From Pseudomonadota bacterium (GTDB taxonomy: Bacteria > Pseudomonadota > Alphaproteobacteria > Sphingomonadales > Sphingomonadaceae): DNA of 24,772 nt. The notes beneath the pieces were generated by a model. That model was given only the letters and a program-made list of their open reading frames with translations, was not told the DNA's origin and did no database searches. Position numbers and translations under genes: made by a program. The DNA lies in contig JAFAEG010000005.1 of NCBI GenBank assembly GCA_023424095.1, forward strand, positions 1 through 24,772, read 5' to 3'. Each line of letters starts with the position of its first letter. The stretch's first letter is position 1. This document shows positions 14,994 through 22,153 of this stretch, piece after piece.

Positions 14994-16822
14994 GCGCCGG
15001 GCCGGCAAACGCTCCTGCACCGAGCGGCTACCGGCCCGAAATAGACGGCCTGCGGGCGATCGCGGTGATCGCCGTGATCCTGTTCCACGCCCGCCTGCCG
15101 GGGTTCGAGGGCGGCTTCCTCGGCGTCGACATCTTCTTCGTGATCAGCGGTTATCTGATCACGGGCATCATCTGCCGCGATCTGGCCGCGGGCCGGTTCA
15201 GCCTCGCTTGCTTCTACGAACGGCGCATCCGCCGGATCCTGCCGGCGCTGAGCGTGATGATGCTGCTGTGCATCTTGCCGGCCTGGTATCTGATGCTGCC
15301 GGACGATCTGGAGAATTTCGGCCAGTCGCTGGTCGCGACCTCGCTCTTCGCCAACAATGTCCTGCTCTCCTACACCGCCGATTATTTCGGGCTGACGGCG
15401 GAGTTCAAGCCTTTGGTCCACACCTGGTCGCTGGGTGTGGAGGAGCAATATTATCTGTTCGTGCCGCTGATGCTGTGGGGCGCCTACCGGCTTCGGCGAC
15501 GCTTGCCCGTGCTCGTCATCGCCCTGGCGACTTTGCTCAGCTTCGCCTTCTGCCTCTATCTGTCGGCCCGCTCCCCCATCGCCAATTTCTATCTGCCCTG
15601 GTCGCGCATCTGGGCGCTGGGCGTGGGCGGCCTGATCGCTTTGGCGGAGCCAGGTCTGCGCGCGCGGATGGTCGCCAGCCCCGGCCTGGCCGACCTGCTG
15701 GCGGGGGCTGGGCTGGTCCTCGCCCTCGCGCCAATCCTGCTGATCGCGGACGGCACCGGCATGCCGGACGCGCGCACCCTCGCCCCGGTCGCCGGGGTCG
15801 CGCTCTTGCTGCTCTTCGCCCGCACCGGCGGCATCACCGGCAGCTTGCTCTCCTGGCGCCCGCTGGTCGGCCTCGGGCTGATCAGCTTCAGCCTTTATTT
15901 GTATCACCAGCCCGTCTTCACCTTCGTTCGCATCGCCCGGCTGGAGGAACCCTCGCCCTGGCTGCTGCTGGCTTTCCTCCCGCTCATTTTGGCTTTGGCC
16001 TGGCTCTCATGGCGCTGGGTGGAGACGCCTTTCCGGGACCGCCGCCGCCCCTTCAAACATGTGCTGATCATGGTCGGCGCGACCACCACGCTCGCGGTCG
16101 GCGCGGGCGCCGTCTTCCACCTCACTTCCGGTTTCTATCGCGACTGGCCGGAACTGGCGGTCGGCGACCCATCGTTCGGCCCCGACCAGAATCGCGCCCA
16201 CATCGAAAGCGTCGCGCCCTTCCGCCGCGTCGATCTTCCCGAATCGCCGGATCGGCCGAGACTGCTGGTGCTGGGCGATTCCTTCGCCAGCGATTTCATC
16301 AATATGGGCCGCGCCACGGGCTGGCTCGACAGCCGCGCCGTCATGCTTGCGGGCGTGGCCCATTGCCGGGAGCCGAACCGCCGCGTGCTCGACAACGCGG
16401 CCCGCGCCGACCTGATCGTGATCGCCTATAATCTGCGCACGGAGCAGATTCCCTGCGTCATCGAGCTTCGCGAACGGCTGCGCCCGCTGACCCGCGCCCG
16501 CATCGTCATTCTCGGCCCCAAGAGCTTCGGCTGGAACAACAATGCGGTGATGCGCCTGCCCGCGCTGGACCGCTATGGCTACCGTGCCCGGCCGCTCGCC
16601 ACGACAATCGAAGCCAATGAAGCCGGGCGCGCGCTGCTCGGCCCGGACTATGTCGATCTGCTCGCCTTGCTGGACAATGGCGACGGCCGGGTCCCGGTCT
16701 TCACGCCCGACCGGAAATTTATCAGCCAGGACCGCTGGCACGTGACTCAGCCCGGCGCCGCTTATGTTGGCGCCATCCTGCTCCGGCATCCGGCCTTCGC
16801 CGACCAGCCGCAGCGGCAATAA
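14990..16822 (+). CDS. Acyltransferase-3 / SGNH O-acylase (OatA/OafB-type)
   Basis: A 610-residue two-domain protein. Residues about 12-360 form the acyltransferase-3 membrane domain (RPEIDGLRAIAVIAVILFHA, then GVDIFFVISGYLI and FYERRIRRILPAL) with about ten transmembrane helices. The C-terminal domain (about 395-605) is SGNH-type, with the nucleophile block GDSF (Ser431) and the catalytic pair D581-RW-H584. Such fusions transfer acetyl groups across the membrane onto surface polysaccharides, lipopolysaccharide O-antigen or peptidoglycan; the acceptor here is unknown. The start ATG overlaps the NMO stop. It could modify exopolysaccharide, which many sphingomonads make, but no polysaccharide genes are nearby. 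Confidence 0.88.
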   Translation: MSAGPANAPAPSGYRPEIDGLRAIAVIAVILFHARLPGFEGGFLGVDIFFVISGYLITGIICRDLAAGRFSLACFYERRIRRILPALSVMMLLCILPAWYLMLPDDLENFGQSLVATSLFANNVLLSYTADYFGLTAEFKPLVHTWSLGVEEQYYLFVPLMLWGAYRLRRRLPVLVIALATLLSFAFCLYLSARSPIANFYLPWSRIWALGVGGLIALAEPGLRARMVASPGLADLLAGAGLVLALAPILLIADGTGMPDARTLAPVAGVALLLLFARTGGITGSLLSWRPLVGLGLISFSLYLYHQPVFTFVRIARLEEPSPWLLLAFLPLILALAWLSWRWVETPFRDRRRPFKHVLIMVGATTTLAVGAGAVFHLTSGFYRDWPELAVGDPSFGPDQNRAHIESVAPFRRVDLPESPDRPRLLVLGDSFASDFINMGRATGWLDSRAVMLAGVAHCREPNRRVLDNAARADLIVIAYNLRTEQIPCVIELRERLRPLTRARIVILGPKSFGWNNNAVMRLPALDRYGYRARPLATTIEANEAGRALLGPDYVDLLALLDNGDGRVPVFTPDRKFISQDRWHVTQPGAAYVGAILLRHPAFADQPQRQ

Positions 16823-16843
16823 ACGCTTTCCTACACCGCCGCC

Positions 16844-16858
16844 GTTCTGCTAATGTTC
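16844..16858. promoter_or_regulatory. LexA-box-like site GTTC-N7-GTTC
   Basis: GTTCTGCTAATGTTC exactly fits the alphaproteobacterial SOS box GTTC-N7-GTTC and begins 21 nt after the acyltransferase stop. The two flanking genes converge on this gap, so the site is not upstream of any annotated gene. By chance, about one such 8-base match is expected in a window of this size, so alone it is weak evidence. Confidence 0.3.
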
Positions 16859-16922
16859 TCGGTTCGCGAGGCGAAGCTGTTCTTTGACACGGTAGGAAAG
16901 AAAATTGCACGCGAGGCTGTTT

Positions 16923-16945
16923 TCGCGGGGGAAGACCCCCCGCGA
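16923..16945. terminator. GC-rich hairpin in convergent gap
   Basis: A 9-bp perfect stem (TCGCGGGGG paired with CCCCCGCGA) with a 5-nt loop AAGAC, located between the acyltransferase stop (16822) and the asd stop (17019). It could terminate transcription from either side. No U-tract follows in either direction, so it may be a structural or repeat-derived hairpin instead. Confidence 0.45.
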
Positions 16946-16951
16946 TTCCGT

Positions 16952-16978
16952 GTGAACTTCGTGAACTTCGTGAACCGG
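16952..16978. repeat. 9-bp tandem repeat, three units
   Basis: Three consecutive 9-mers: GTGAACTTC, GTGAACTTC and GTGAACCGG. The first two are identical and the third diverges at its last three bases. It lies right after the hairpin in the non-coding gap between the acyltransferase and asd genes. Together with the LexA-like site and the hairpin it may form one dispersed intergenic element. Confidence 0.6.
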
Positions 16979-17018
16979 CGCGAACAGGATTTTCCTATCC
17001 GCCACAGGCACGAGTCGT

Positions 17019-18047
17019 TCAGGCCGCCTTCTGCAGATGCCTCCGGCCGAGCAGTTCGGCGATCTGCACCGCGTTCAGCGCCGCGCCTTTGCGCAGATTG
17101 TCGCTGACGCACCACAGGCTCAGGCCATTCTCGACCGTCGGGTCCTCGCGCACGCGGCTGACATAGGTGGCATATTCGCCCACCGCCTCGACCGGCGTCA
17201 CGTAGCCGCCATCCTCGCGCTTATCGACCAGCATCACGCCCGGCGCCTCGCGCAGGATACGCTGCGCCTCCTCGGCCGAAATCTCATTCTCGAACTCGAT
17301 GTTCACCGCCTCGCTGTGGCAGACGAACACCGGCACGCGCACGCAGGTCGCGCTCACCTTGATCTTCGGATCGAGGATCTTCTTGGTCTCGACCACCAAT
17401 TTCCATTCCTCGGTGGTCGAGCCATCCTCCAGGAAGTCGCCGGCCTGCGGAATCACATTGAAGGCGATCTGCTTGGGATAGACCTTGGCTTCGGCGCTAT
17501 CGCCGACGAAGATGTTGCGGCTCTGCTCGAACAATTCGTCCATTCCGGCCTTCCCGGTGCCGGAGACGGACTGGTAGGTCGCGATCACCACCCGCTTGAT
17601 CTTCGCCGCATCGTGCAGCGGCTTCAGCGCCACCATCAGCTGCGCGGTCGAGCAGTTCGGATTGGCGATGATGTTGCGCTTGGTATAGCCATCGATCGCG
17701 TCGGCATTCACCTCCGGCACGATCAACGGCACATCCGGGTCCATCCGGTACAGGCTGCTATTGTCGATCACCGTGCAGCCCGCCGCCGCCGCTTTGGGAG
17801 CATAGATTTTGGACGCCGCCGATCCGGCCGCGAACAAGGCGATGTCCCAGCCGGCAAAGTCGAAATGCTCGAGATTGGCGACGCGCAATTCCTTGCCGCT
17901 GTCGCCGAAGTCGATGATGTCGCCGGTCGAGCGCGAACTCGCGACCGCCGCGATCTCGTCCAGCGGAAATTCGCGCTCGGCGAGGATATTCAGCATCTCG
18001 CGTCCGACATTGCCGGTCGCGCCGACCACGACCACCCGGTAGCCCAT
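17019..18047 (-). CDS. asd: Aspartate-semialdehyde dehydrogenase
   Basis: A 342-residue NADPH-dependent enzyme converting L-aspartyl-4-phosphate to aspartate semialdehyde, the branch point toward lysine/diaminopimelate, threonine and methionine. It has the N-terminal Rossmann motif VVVVGATGNVGREML, the active-site IIANPNCSTAQ with catalytic Cys132, and RVPVFVCHSEAVN with catalytic His244. The length is typical. The start is ATG at 18047, with AGGAG six bases upstream. It is monocistronic in this window: divergent from the M28 peptidase over 90 bp and followed by the structured gap before the convergent acyltransferase. Confidence 0.97.
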   Translation of the reverse strand: MGYRVVVVGATGNVGREMLNILAEREFPLDEIAAVASSRSTGDIIDFGDSGKELRVANLEHFDFAGWDIALFAAGSAASKIYAPKAAAAGCTVIDNSSLYRMDPDVPLIVPEVNADAIDGYTKRNIIANPNCSTAQLMVALKPLHDAAKIKRVVIATYQSVSGTGKAGMDELFEQSRNIFVGDSAEAKVYPKQIAFNVIPQAGDFLEDGSTTEEWKLVVETKKILDPKIKVSATCVRVPVFVCHSEAVNIEFENEISAEEAQRILREAPGVMLVDKREDGGYVTPVEAVGEYATYVSRVREDPTVENGLSLWCVSDNLRKGAALNAVQIAELLGRRHLQKAA

Positions 18048-18137
18048 TTGATTCTCCTGAGGATTGGCACGGCATCTAGTGTTGCGAAGGCGCGCCCGCT
18101 AGCCTTGGCGAGCCTGAGGGGACGCGGGGGAGCAAAT

Positions 18138-20342
18138 ATGGGTCGGGGGACTATCCTGTACGTCGGCGGCCTGCTCGCCCTACTCGCCGCCTTCGCGTTC
18201 AAGCATGTCCTGATCTCGCCGCCCGACGTCCCGGCCCAGGTCGAAGCCGGTGCCTTCGATACCGATCGCGCCTTCGCCCGGCTGGAGCGCATCCTCGCCG
18301 ACCAGCAGCCCCATCCGGTCGACAGCCCCGGCAGCGACGGGGTCCGCGACCGCATCCTCACCGAAATGCGCGCTGCGGGGCTGGAGCCGCGGGTCAGCGA
18401 CGCGATGACCTGCAATTCCTTCGCCCGCGCCCGCGCGGTCAATTGCGCCCGAGTCCGCAACCTCGCCGCCACCATCGGCCCGGCCGAGGGCGAGCATCTC
18501 CTCCTCGTCGCCCATTATGACGGCACGCCGGTCGGCCCCGGCGCCGCCGACGCCGGCCTCGCCATCGCCACCTTGCTGGAAATCGCCGAGCAGCTTCGCG
18601 GCCGGAACCTCCAGCGCCCGATCACCTTCCTGTTCAACGAGGGCGAGGAAAGCGGCCTGCTCGGCGCCCGCCTCTTCCTCGACAGCGATCCGGCCGCCGC
18701 TCGCGTCACCACTTTGGTCAATCTCGAAGCCCGCGGTGTCGACGGTCCGGCGATCATGTTCGAGACCAGCCGACCCAACGCCGCCGCCGTCGCCCTCTAT
18801 GGTGGCGCGGTCGACCGCCCGGTCGCCAATTCGCTCAGCACCGATTTCTACCGGCTGCTGCCGAACAGCACCGACGTCGCTGTGTTCGAGGAACGGCCGT
18901 GGACCATCCTCAACCTCGCCATCATCGGCAATGAGACCCGCTACCACAGCGCCGGCGACGATCTCGCCGCGCTCGACCGCCGCAGCCTCCACCATATGGG
19001 CAGCCAGGCGCTGCAAGTGGCTCTGGCGCATACTGAAGGCGTTGCCGCCGCAGCGCCGGGAGAAACGCTCTATGCCGACATCCTGACCCGGCATCTGGTG
19101 ACCCTGCCCCTCCCCGTCGGCCTCGTCCTGCTCGGCCTGATCGTCCTCGGCCTGGGCTATGCCGTCATCCGGCGGCGCGCCTGGTCCTCGCTCCTCGCCT
19201 GCGCCGGCGCCGCGATCGTCACCGGCCTCGTCGCCATCGCGCTGACCACCGTCGTCCAGCAGCTGCGCCCCGGCGAATTCTGGCGGGCCTGGCCGATCGC
19301 CATGCAGCTCGCCGCCGCGGCGACCGCCATCGCCGCAATGGCCTTCTGCCTCCGCCTCGCCCGCAACGCGACCCGCGAGCAGCTCCGCGTCGCCGCCTGG
19401 CTGCTGATCGCGCTTGCTGGCGGCGGCGTCGCCCTCATCGCCCCGGGCGCAGCCATCTACTTCCTGCTCGGCCCGCTGATCCTGCTGGCCGGCATTGCGA
19501 TCGAGCGCTGGCGGCCCGGCGCCGAGCGGATCGCGGCCTGGCTCGCCGCCTTCGCCCAATTGCTCACCTTGCTGCCGATCGTCGCCTTGGTCGAACTGCT
19601 GCTCAGCACCAGCCCCGGCTGGCTCGCCGCCCCCCTCGCCGTCCTCGCCGCTCTGCCGCTCGTCATCGAGCTGAAGCCGGCGGCCCGCGAAGGCCGGCTG
19701 GACATCATCGTGCCGCTCGGCGCGATGATGGCGGCCTGGGCCGCGGTGCTGCTCGTCCCGGCCTATTCCGCCGACCGCCAGCAGATCTTCACCATCGAAC
19801 ATGCCCGCGATCTGGAGACCGGCAAGGCGAATTGGGGGATTTACAGCGACGGCGCAGCCCTGCCCGAAGCCTATGACGCGATGGGCCTGTGGGAGCGCGG
19901 CCCCGTAAACTATGCCCGCCGTGACCGCTGGATCGCGGCCGCGCCCAACAGCGACGCCCCTGCGCCGACGCTGCAGAAGCTGAGCGAGCGCGAGGTGGCG
20001 GACGGCCGGCTGGTCACGCTCCGCCTGGTGATGAATGGCTGGGACGGCGTGGCGCTACAGGTGCCAGCGAGCGCGCACCTCCGCTCGCTTAGCGCCAACG
20101 GCGTCGAACGGCGGTTCGGCGACGGCGAGAGCGATTTCGCCGTCCGCTGCGCCGGCCGCGCCTGCGACGGCTTCACCTTCGAACTGCTGGTCGGATCGAT
20201 GGAGCGGGTGGACGCGAGCCTGATCGGCAACGTCGCCCGCCTGCCCGATTTCGCCGCGCCTTTGCTGCAGGCACGTCCGCAGGACGCCCGGCCACAATAT
20301 GTGCCGGACGCCAGCTACGCGGACATACCTGTGAGCTTTTAG
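18138..20342 (+). CDS. Membrane-anchored M28-family metallopeptidase with polytopic C-terminal half
   Basis: A 734-residue protein. Residues 4-26 form one transmembrane anchor. Residues about 40-340 form an M28-type zinc aminopeptidase domain with the expected ligands: H126-Y-D128, D138 in AADAGLA, the EGEES glutamates (about 168-171), an acidic residue in LEARG, and His in RYHSAGDD. Residues about 350-590 hold six to eight hydrophobic helices. A soluble domain of about 140 residues follows. The architecture resembles the Fxna/ER-type membrane M28 peptidases; the peptidase domain should face the periplasm. The start is ATG at 18138 with GGGGGAG upstream; the in-frame extension back to 17037 is antisense to asd and not coding. 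The stop overlaps the rplS stop by 4 nt on the opposite strand. Confidence 0.85.
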   Translation: MGRGTILYVGGLLALLAAFAFKHVLISPPDVPAQVEAGAFDTDRAFARLERILADQQPHPVDSPGSDGVRDRILTEMRAAGLEPRVSDAMTCNSFARARAVNCARVRNLAATIGPAEGEHLLLVAHYDGTPVGPGAADAGLAIATLLEIAEQLRGRNLQRPITFLFNEGEESGLLGARLFLDSDPAAARVTTLVNLEARGVDGPAIMFETSRPNAAAVALYGGAVDRPVANSLSTDFYRLLPNSTDVAVFEERPWTILNLAIIGNETRYHSAGDDLAALDRRSLHHMGSQALQVALAHTEGVAAAAPGETLYADILTRHLVTLPLPVGLVLLGLIVLGLGYAVIRRRAWSSLLACAGAAIVTGLVAIALTTVVQQLRPGEFWRAWPIAMQLAAAATAIAAMAFCLRLARNATREQLRVAAWLLIALAGGGVALIAPGAAIYFLLGPLILLAGIAIERWRPGAERIAAWLAAFAQLLTLLPIVALVELLLSTSPGWLAAPLAVLAALPLVIELKPAAREGRLDIIVPLGAMMAAWAAVLLVPAYSADRQQIFTIEHARDLETGKANWGIYSDGAALPEAYDAMGLWERGPVNYARRDRWIAAAPNSDAPAPTLQKLSEREVADGRLVTLRLVMNGWDGVALQVPASAHLRSLSANGVERRFGDGESDFAVRCAGRACDGFTFELLVGSMERVDASLIGNVARLPDFAAPLLQARPQDARPQYVPDASYADIPVSF

Positions 20343-20743
20343 GCTTCGGTCGTCTCGGCCGGGGCGCTGCCCTTGGCCGGACGGTTGTCGCGACGCTCGG
20401 CGATACGGGCCGACTTGCCGGTGCGGCCGCGCAGATAATAGAGCTTGGCGCGACGGACGACACCGCGACGGACGACCTCGATGCTGTCGACGTTCGGGCT
20501 GTAGAGCGGGAATACGCGCTCCACGCCTTCGCCGAAGCTGATCTTGCGGACGGTGAAGCAGCTGCCCATGCCCTTGTTGGCGCGGGCGATGCAGACGCCT
20601 TCGAAGTTCTGGACGCGCGAACGCTCGCCTTCGACCACCTTCACGCCGACACGCAAGGTGTCGCCGGGGCGGAATTCGGGAATGGCGCGGGTGGCGGTCA
20701 GCTTTTCGATCTGCTCGGCTTCGAGCTGCTGGATCAGGTTCAT
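20339..20743 (-). CDS. rplS: 50S ribosomal protein L19
   Basis: A 134-residue ribosomal protein located at the 30S-50S interface. It shows the L19 pattern throughout: FRPGDTLRVGVKVVEGERSRVQNFEGVCIAR, then VERVFPLYSPNVDSIEV and RRAKLYYLRGRTGKSARI. An Ala/Pro-rich tail of about 15 residues extends beyond the E. coli length (115), which is common in alphaproteobacteria. It begins 3 nt after the trmD stop; AGGA in the trmD tail serves as ribosome-binding site. It is the last gene of the leftward vapB-vapC-trmD-rplS run and shares TTAG at its stop with the convergent peptidase gene. Confidence 0.98.
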   Translation of the reverse strand: MNLIQQLEAEQIEKLTATRAIPEFRPGDTLRVGVKVVEGERSRVQNFEGVCIARANKGMGSCFTVRKISFGEGVERVFPLYSPNVDSIEVVRRGVVRRAKLYYLRGRTGKSARIAERRDNRPAKGSAPAETTEA

Positions 20744-20746
20744 GAC

Positions 20747-21478
20747 TTAATCGTCCTGTTTTCGTTGCCGCGCACCAGAGGGCGGTTGCCTTCGATCGCC
20801 ACCGTGGCGCTCGATCAGGTCCGGCCGCCTTAGCCGTGTATCCTCCACCGAGCGCTCGTGGCGCCAGGCGGCGATCTTCGCATGATCCCCCGATCGCAGC
20901 ACTTCGGGGATCGTGCGCCCTTCCCATGTGACTGGTCGGGTATATTGCGGATATTCGAGCAGCCCCGTTTCGAAGCTCTCGTCGTCACCGCTGGACGGCG
21001 CGCCCATTACGCCGGGAAGCAGCCGAATGCAAGCATCCAGCAGAGTGAGCGCGCCCATCTCGCCGCCGGAGAGAATATAGTCGCCGATCGAGACCTGGCG
21101 GATGTCCCGCGCCTCGAACAGACGCTCGTCCATCCCCTCGAACCGGCCGCACAATATGGTTACGCCCGGCCCCGCTGCCAGCTCGCGGACCAGGTCCTGG
21201 CTAAGAGGCTCGCCGCGCGGCGTCATCGCCAGCTTCGGCCGCGCGTCAGCGACGCTGTCCAACGCCGCCGCGAGCACATCGGCGCGCATCACCATCCCCG
21301 CCCCGCCGCCGGCCGGCGTGTCGTCCACCGAACGATGCTTGTCCTTTGCGAAATCGCGGATCTGCACCGCCTCCAGCGACCAGCGCCCCTCCTTGTGCGC
21401 CCGCCCGGCCAGGCTCACGCCCAGCGGCCCGGGGAACATCTCCGGGTAGAGGGTCAGGATAGTGGCTTTCCAGGTCAT
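20747..21478 (-). CDS. trmD: tRNA (guanine-N1)-methyltransferase TrmD
   Basis: A 243-residue SPOUT-class enzyme that methylates G37 of tRNAs reading CNN codons, preventing +1 frameshifts. Diagnostic segments are the N-terminal ILTLYPEMFPGPLGVSLAGR, DDTPAGGGAGMVMR, the knot region CGRFEGMDER and SIGDYILSGGE, and LEYPQYTRP followed by the C-terminal GDHAKIAAWR. The length is normal. The start is ATG at 21478, overlapping the vapC TGA (ATGA); a TTG at 21487 would place three residues more inside vapC and is less likely. The usual partners rpsP and rimM are absent immediately upstream, where vapBC lies instead. Confidence 0.97.
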   Translation of the reverse strand: MTWKATILTLYPEMFPGPLGVSLAGRAHKEGRWSLEAVQIRDFAKDKHRSVDDTPAGGGAGMVMRADVLAAALDSVADARPKLAMTPRGEPLSQDLVRELAAGPGVTILCGRFEGMDERLFEARDIRQVSIGDYILSGGEMGALTLLDACIRLLPGVMGAPSSGDDESFETGLLEYPQYTRPVTWEGRTIPEVLRSGDHAKIAAWRHERSVEDTRLRRPDLIERHGGDRRQPPSGARQRKQDD

Positions 21479-21858
21479 ATCGTCCAATTCTCGACCTTCA
21501 GGCCCGTGACGTCAGCGAAGTCGCGCTCATTGTTGGTTACCAAGGTGAGACCAAGCGACAGGGCGTGCGCGGCGATCAGGCGGTCGAACGTACCCCGGCG
21601 AAATGAAATGGCGCGATAGTGGAGCGCCGCGTCGCTATCGAAGGGCACGACCTCCACCGCGTCGAAAAAGGCGGCCGCCTTCGCCGCATCGTCGGCATTA
21701 TCCATTCTGATGCCGCGTACGACTTCGGCATATGCGATTGCGGAGGTCACGACCTCCCCTGGCGTACATGCCTCGATGCTGTCGCGCGCCGCATCGGAGG
21801 TGCCTTCGAGCAAGTAGATGCAGATATTCGTGTCGAGCAGGAAACGCGCCTCAGTCAC
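21475..21858 (-). CDS. vapC: VapC-type PIN-domain toxin
   Basis: A 127-residue PIN-domain ribonuclease, the toxin of a type II toxin-antitoxin pair; family members cleave initiator tRNA or rRNA. The acidic metal-binding residues are all visible: D9 in FLLDTNICIY, E45 in AYAEVVRG, D92 in FDRLIAAHA and D113 in TNNERDF. The toxin therefore looks catalytically intact. It starts with GTG at 21858, 8 nt before the end of the antitoxin gene, so translation is coupled to it. Its own TGA overlaps the trmD ATG. Ribosomes finishing vapC could therefore re-initiate on trmD, which ties an essential gene to this module. Confidence 0.92.
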   Translation of the reverse strand: MTEARFLLDTNICIYLLEGTSDAARDSIEACTPGEVVTSAIAYAEVVRGIRMDNADDAAKAAAFFDAVEVVPFDSDAALHYRAISFRRGTFDRLIAAHALSLGLTLVTNNERDFADVTGLKVENWTI

Positions 21859-22117
21859 GTTTTAGCAGCTTTCCTTCCCAATCGAGCTCGCGCGGCTCCA
21901 TGATCCTTTGCTCGGGGGTCAGCGGTTTGAGGTAGGGAATCGACCCGTAAATCCCAGTCAGATCGATCTTCTTTTTCCGGGGCTGTACCGGCTCGACGAC
22001 ATAGCGGCCATGCTCCTCGCGGACGCTGACCTCGGTGCCGGGCTTCACGCCAAGCGAGGCGGGCAGCCGTACGGCGACTGAATTGCCGGATTTGAAGACC
22101 TTCGTGACCTTGTTCAT
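21851..22117 (-). CDS. vapB: VapB-type antitoxin (SpoVT/AbrB fold)
   Basis: An 88-residue antitoxin. The N-terminal half, MNKVTKVFKSGNSVAVRLPA followed by SLGVKPGTEVSVREEHGRYVVEP, is a swapped-hairpin AbrB DNA-binding domain, with the SGNSxAVRLP motif typical of VapB/MazE-like antitoxins. The C-terminal half (LTPEQRIMEPRELDWEGKLL) is the likely toxin-wrapping segment. The start is ATG at 22117; further upstream in-frame codons to 22258 lie in the serine hydrolase tail and are not supported. VapBC complexes usually repress their own promoter, and a palindrome suitable as operator overlaps the predicted -10 box. Confidence 0.9.
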   Translation of the reverse strand: MNKVTKVFKSGNSVAVRLPASLGVKPGTEVSVREEHGRYVVEPVQPRKKKIDLTGIYGSIPYLKPLTPEQRIMEPRELDWEGKLLKRD

Positions 22118-22124
22118 GCCTCTG

Positions 22125-22153
22125 TATATACGTGACGTATCTACATATTTCAA
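22125..22153 (-). promoter_or_regulatory. Predicted vapBC promoter with overlapping operator
   Basis: Leftward -35 TTGAAA (22153-22148) and -10 TATATA (22130-22125) are separated by exactly 17 nt, a near-consensus sigma-70 promoter. The perfect inverted repeat ATACGT-N-ACGTAT (22128-22140) overlaps the spacer and half of the -10 box, a good place for autorepression by VapB-VapC. Only 7 nt separate the -10 box from the vapB ATG, so the transcript should begin at or next to the start codon. Confidence 0.6.
22128..22140. promoter_or_regulatory. 13-bp inverted repeat, putative VapB operator
   Basis: ATACGTGACGTAT reads as two 6-bp perfect arms around a central base. A second short palindrome, GTATATAC (22124-22131), adjoins it. 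Both lie 7 to 23 bp upstream of the vapB start, within the predicted promoter. AbrB-type antitoxins bind short palindromes in this position. Confidence 0.5.

Noticed and set aside
16853..17107. Plus-strand frame of 84 codons starting in the LexA-like box.
   Set aside because: Runs into asd antisense and encodes the tandem repeat; treated as a feature of the intergenic element and not called as a gene.
17037..18137. N-terminal extension of the M28 peptidase to 1101 residues.
   Set aside because: This part is antisense to asd; the ATG at 18138 has a good ribosome-binding site and starts directly with a membrane anchor.
18180..19802. 540-codon minus-strand frame opposite the M28 peptidase.
   Set aside because: Gly/Asp/Glu-rich antisense of a GC-rich gene; the peptidase has zinc ligands and helices in the right order.
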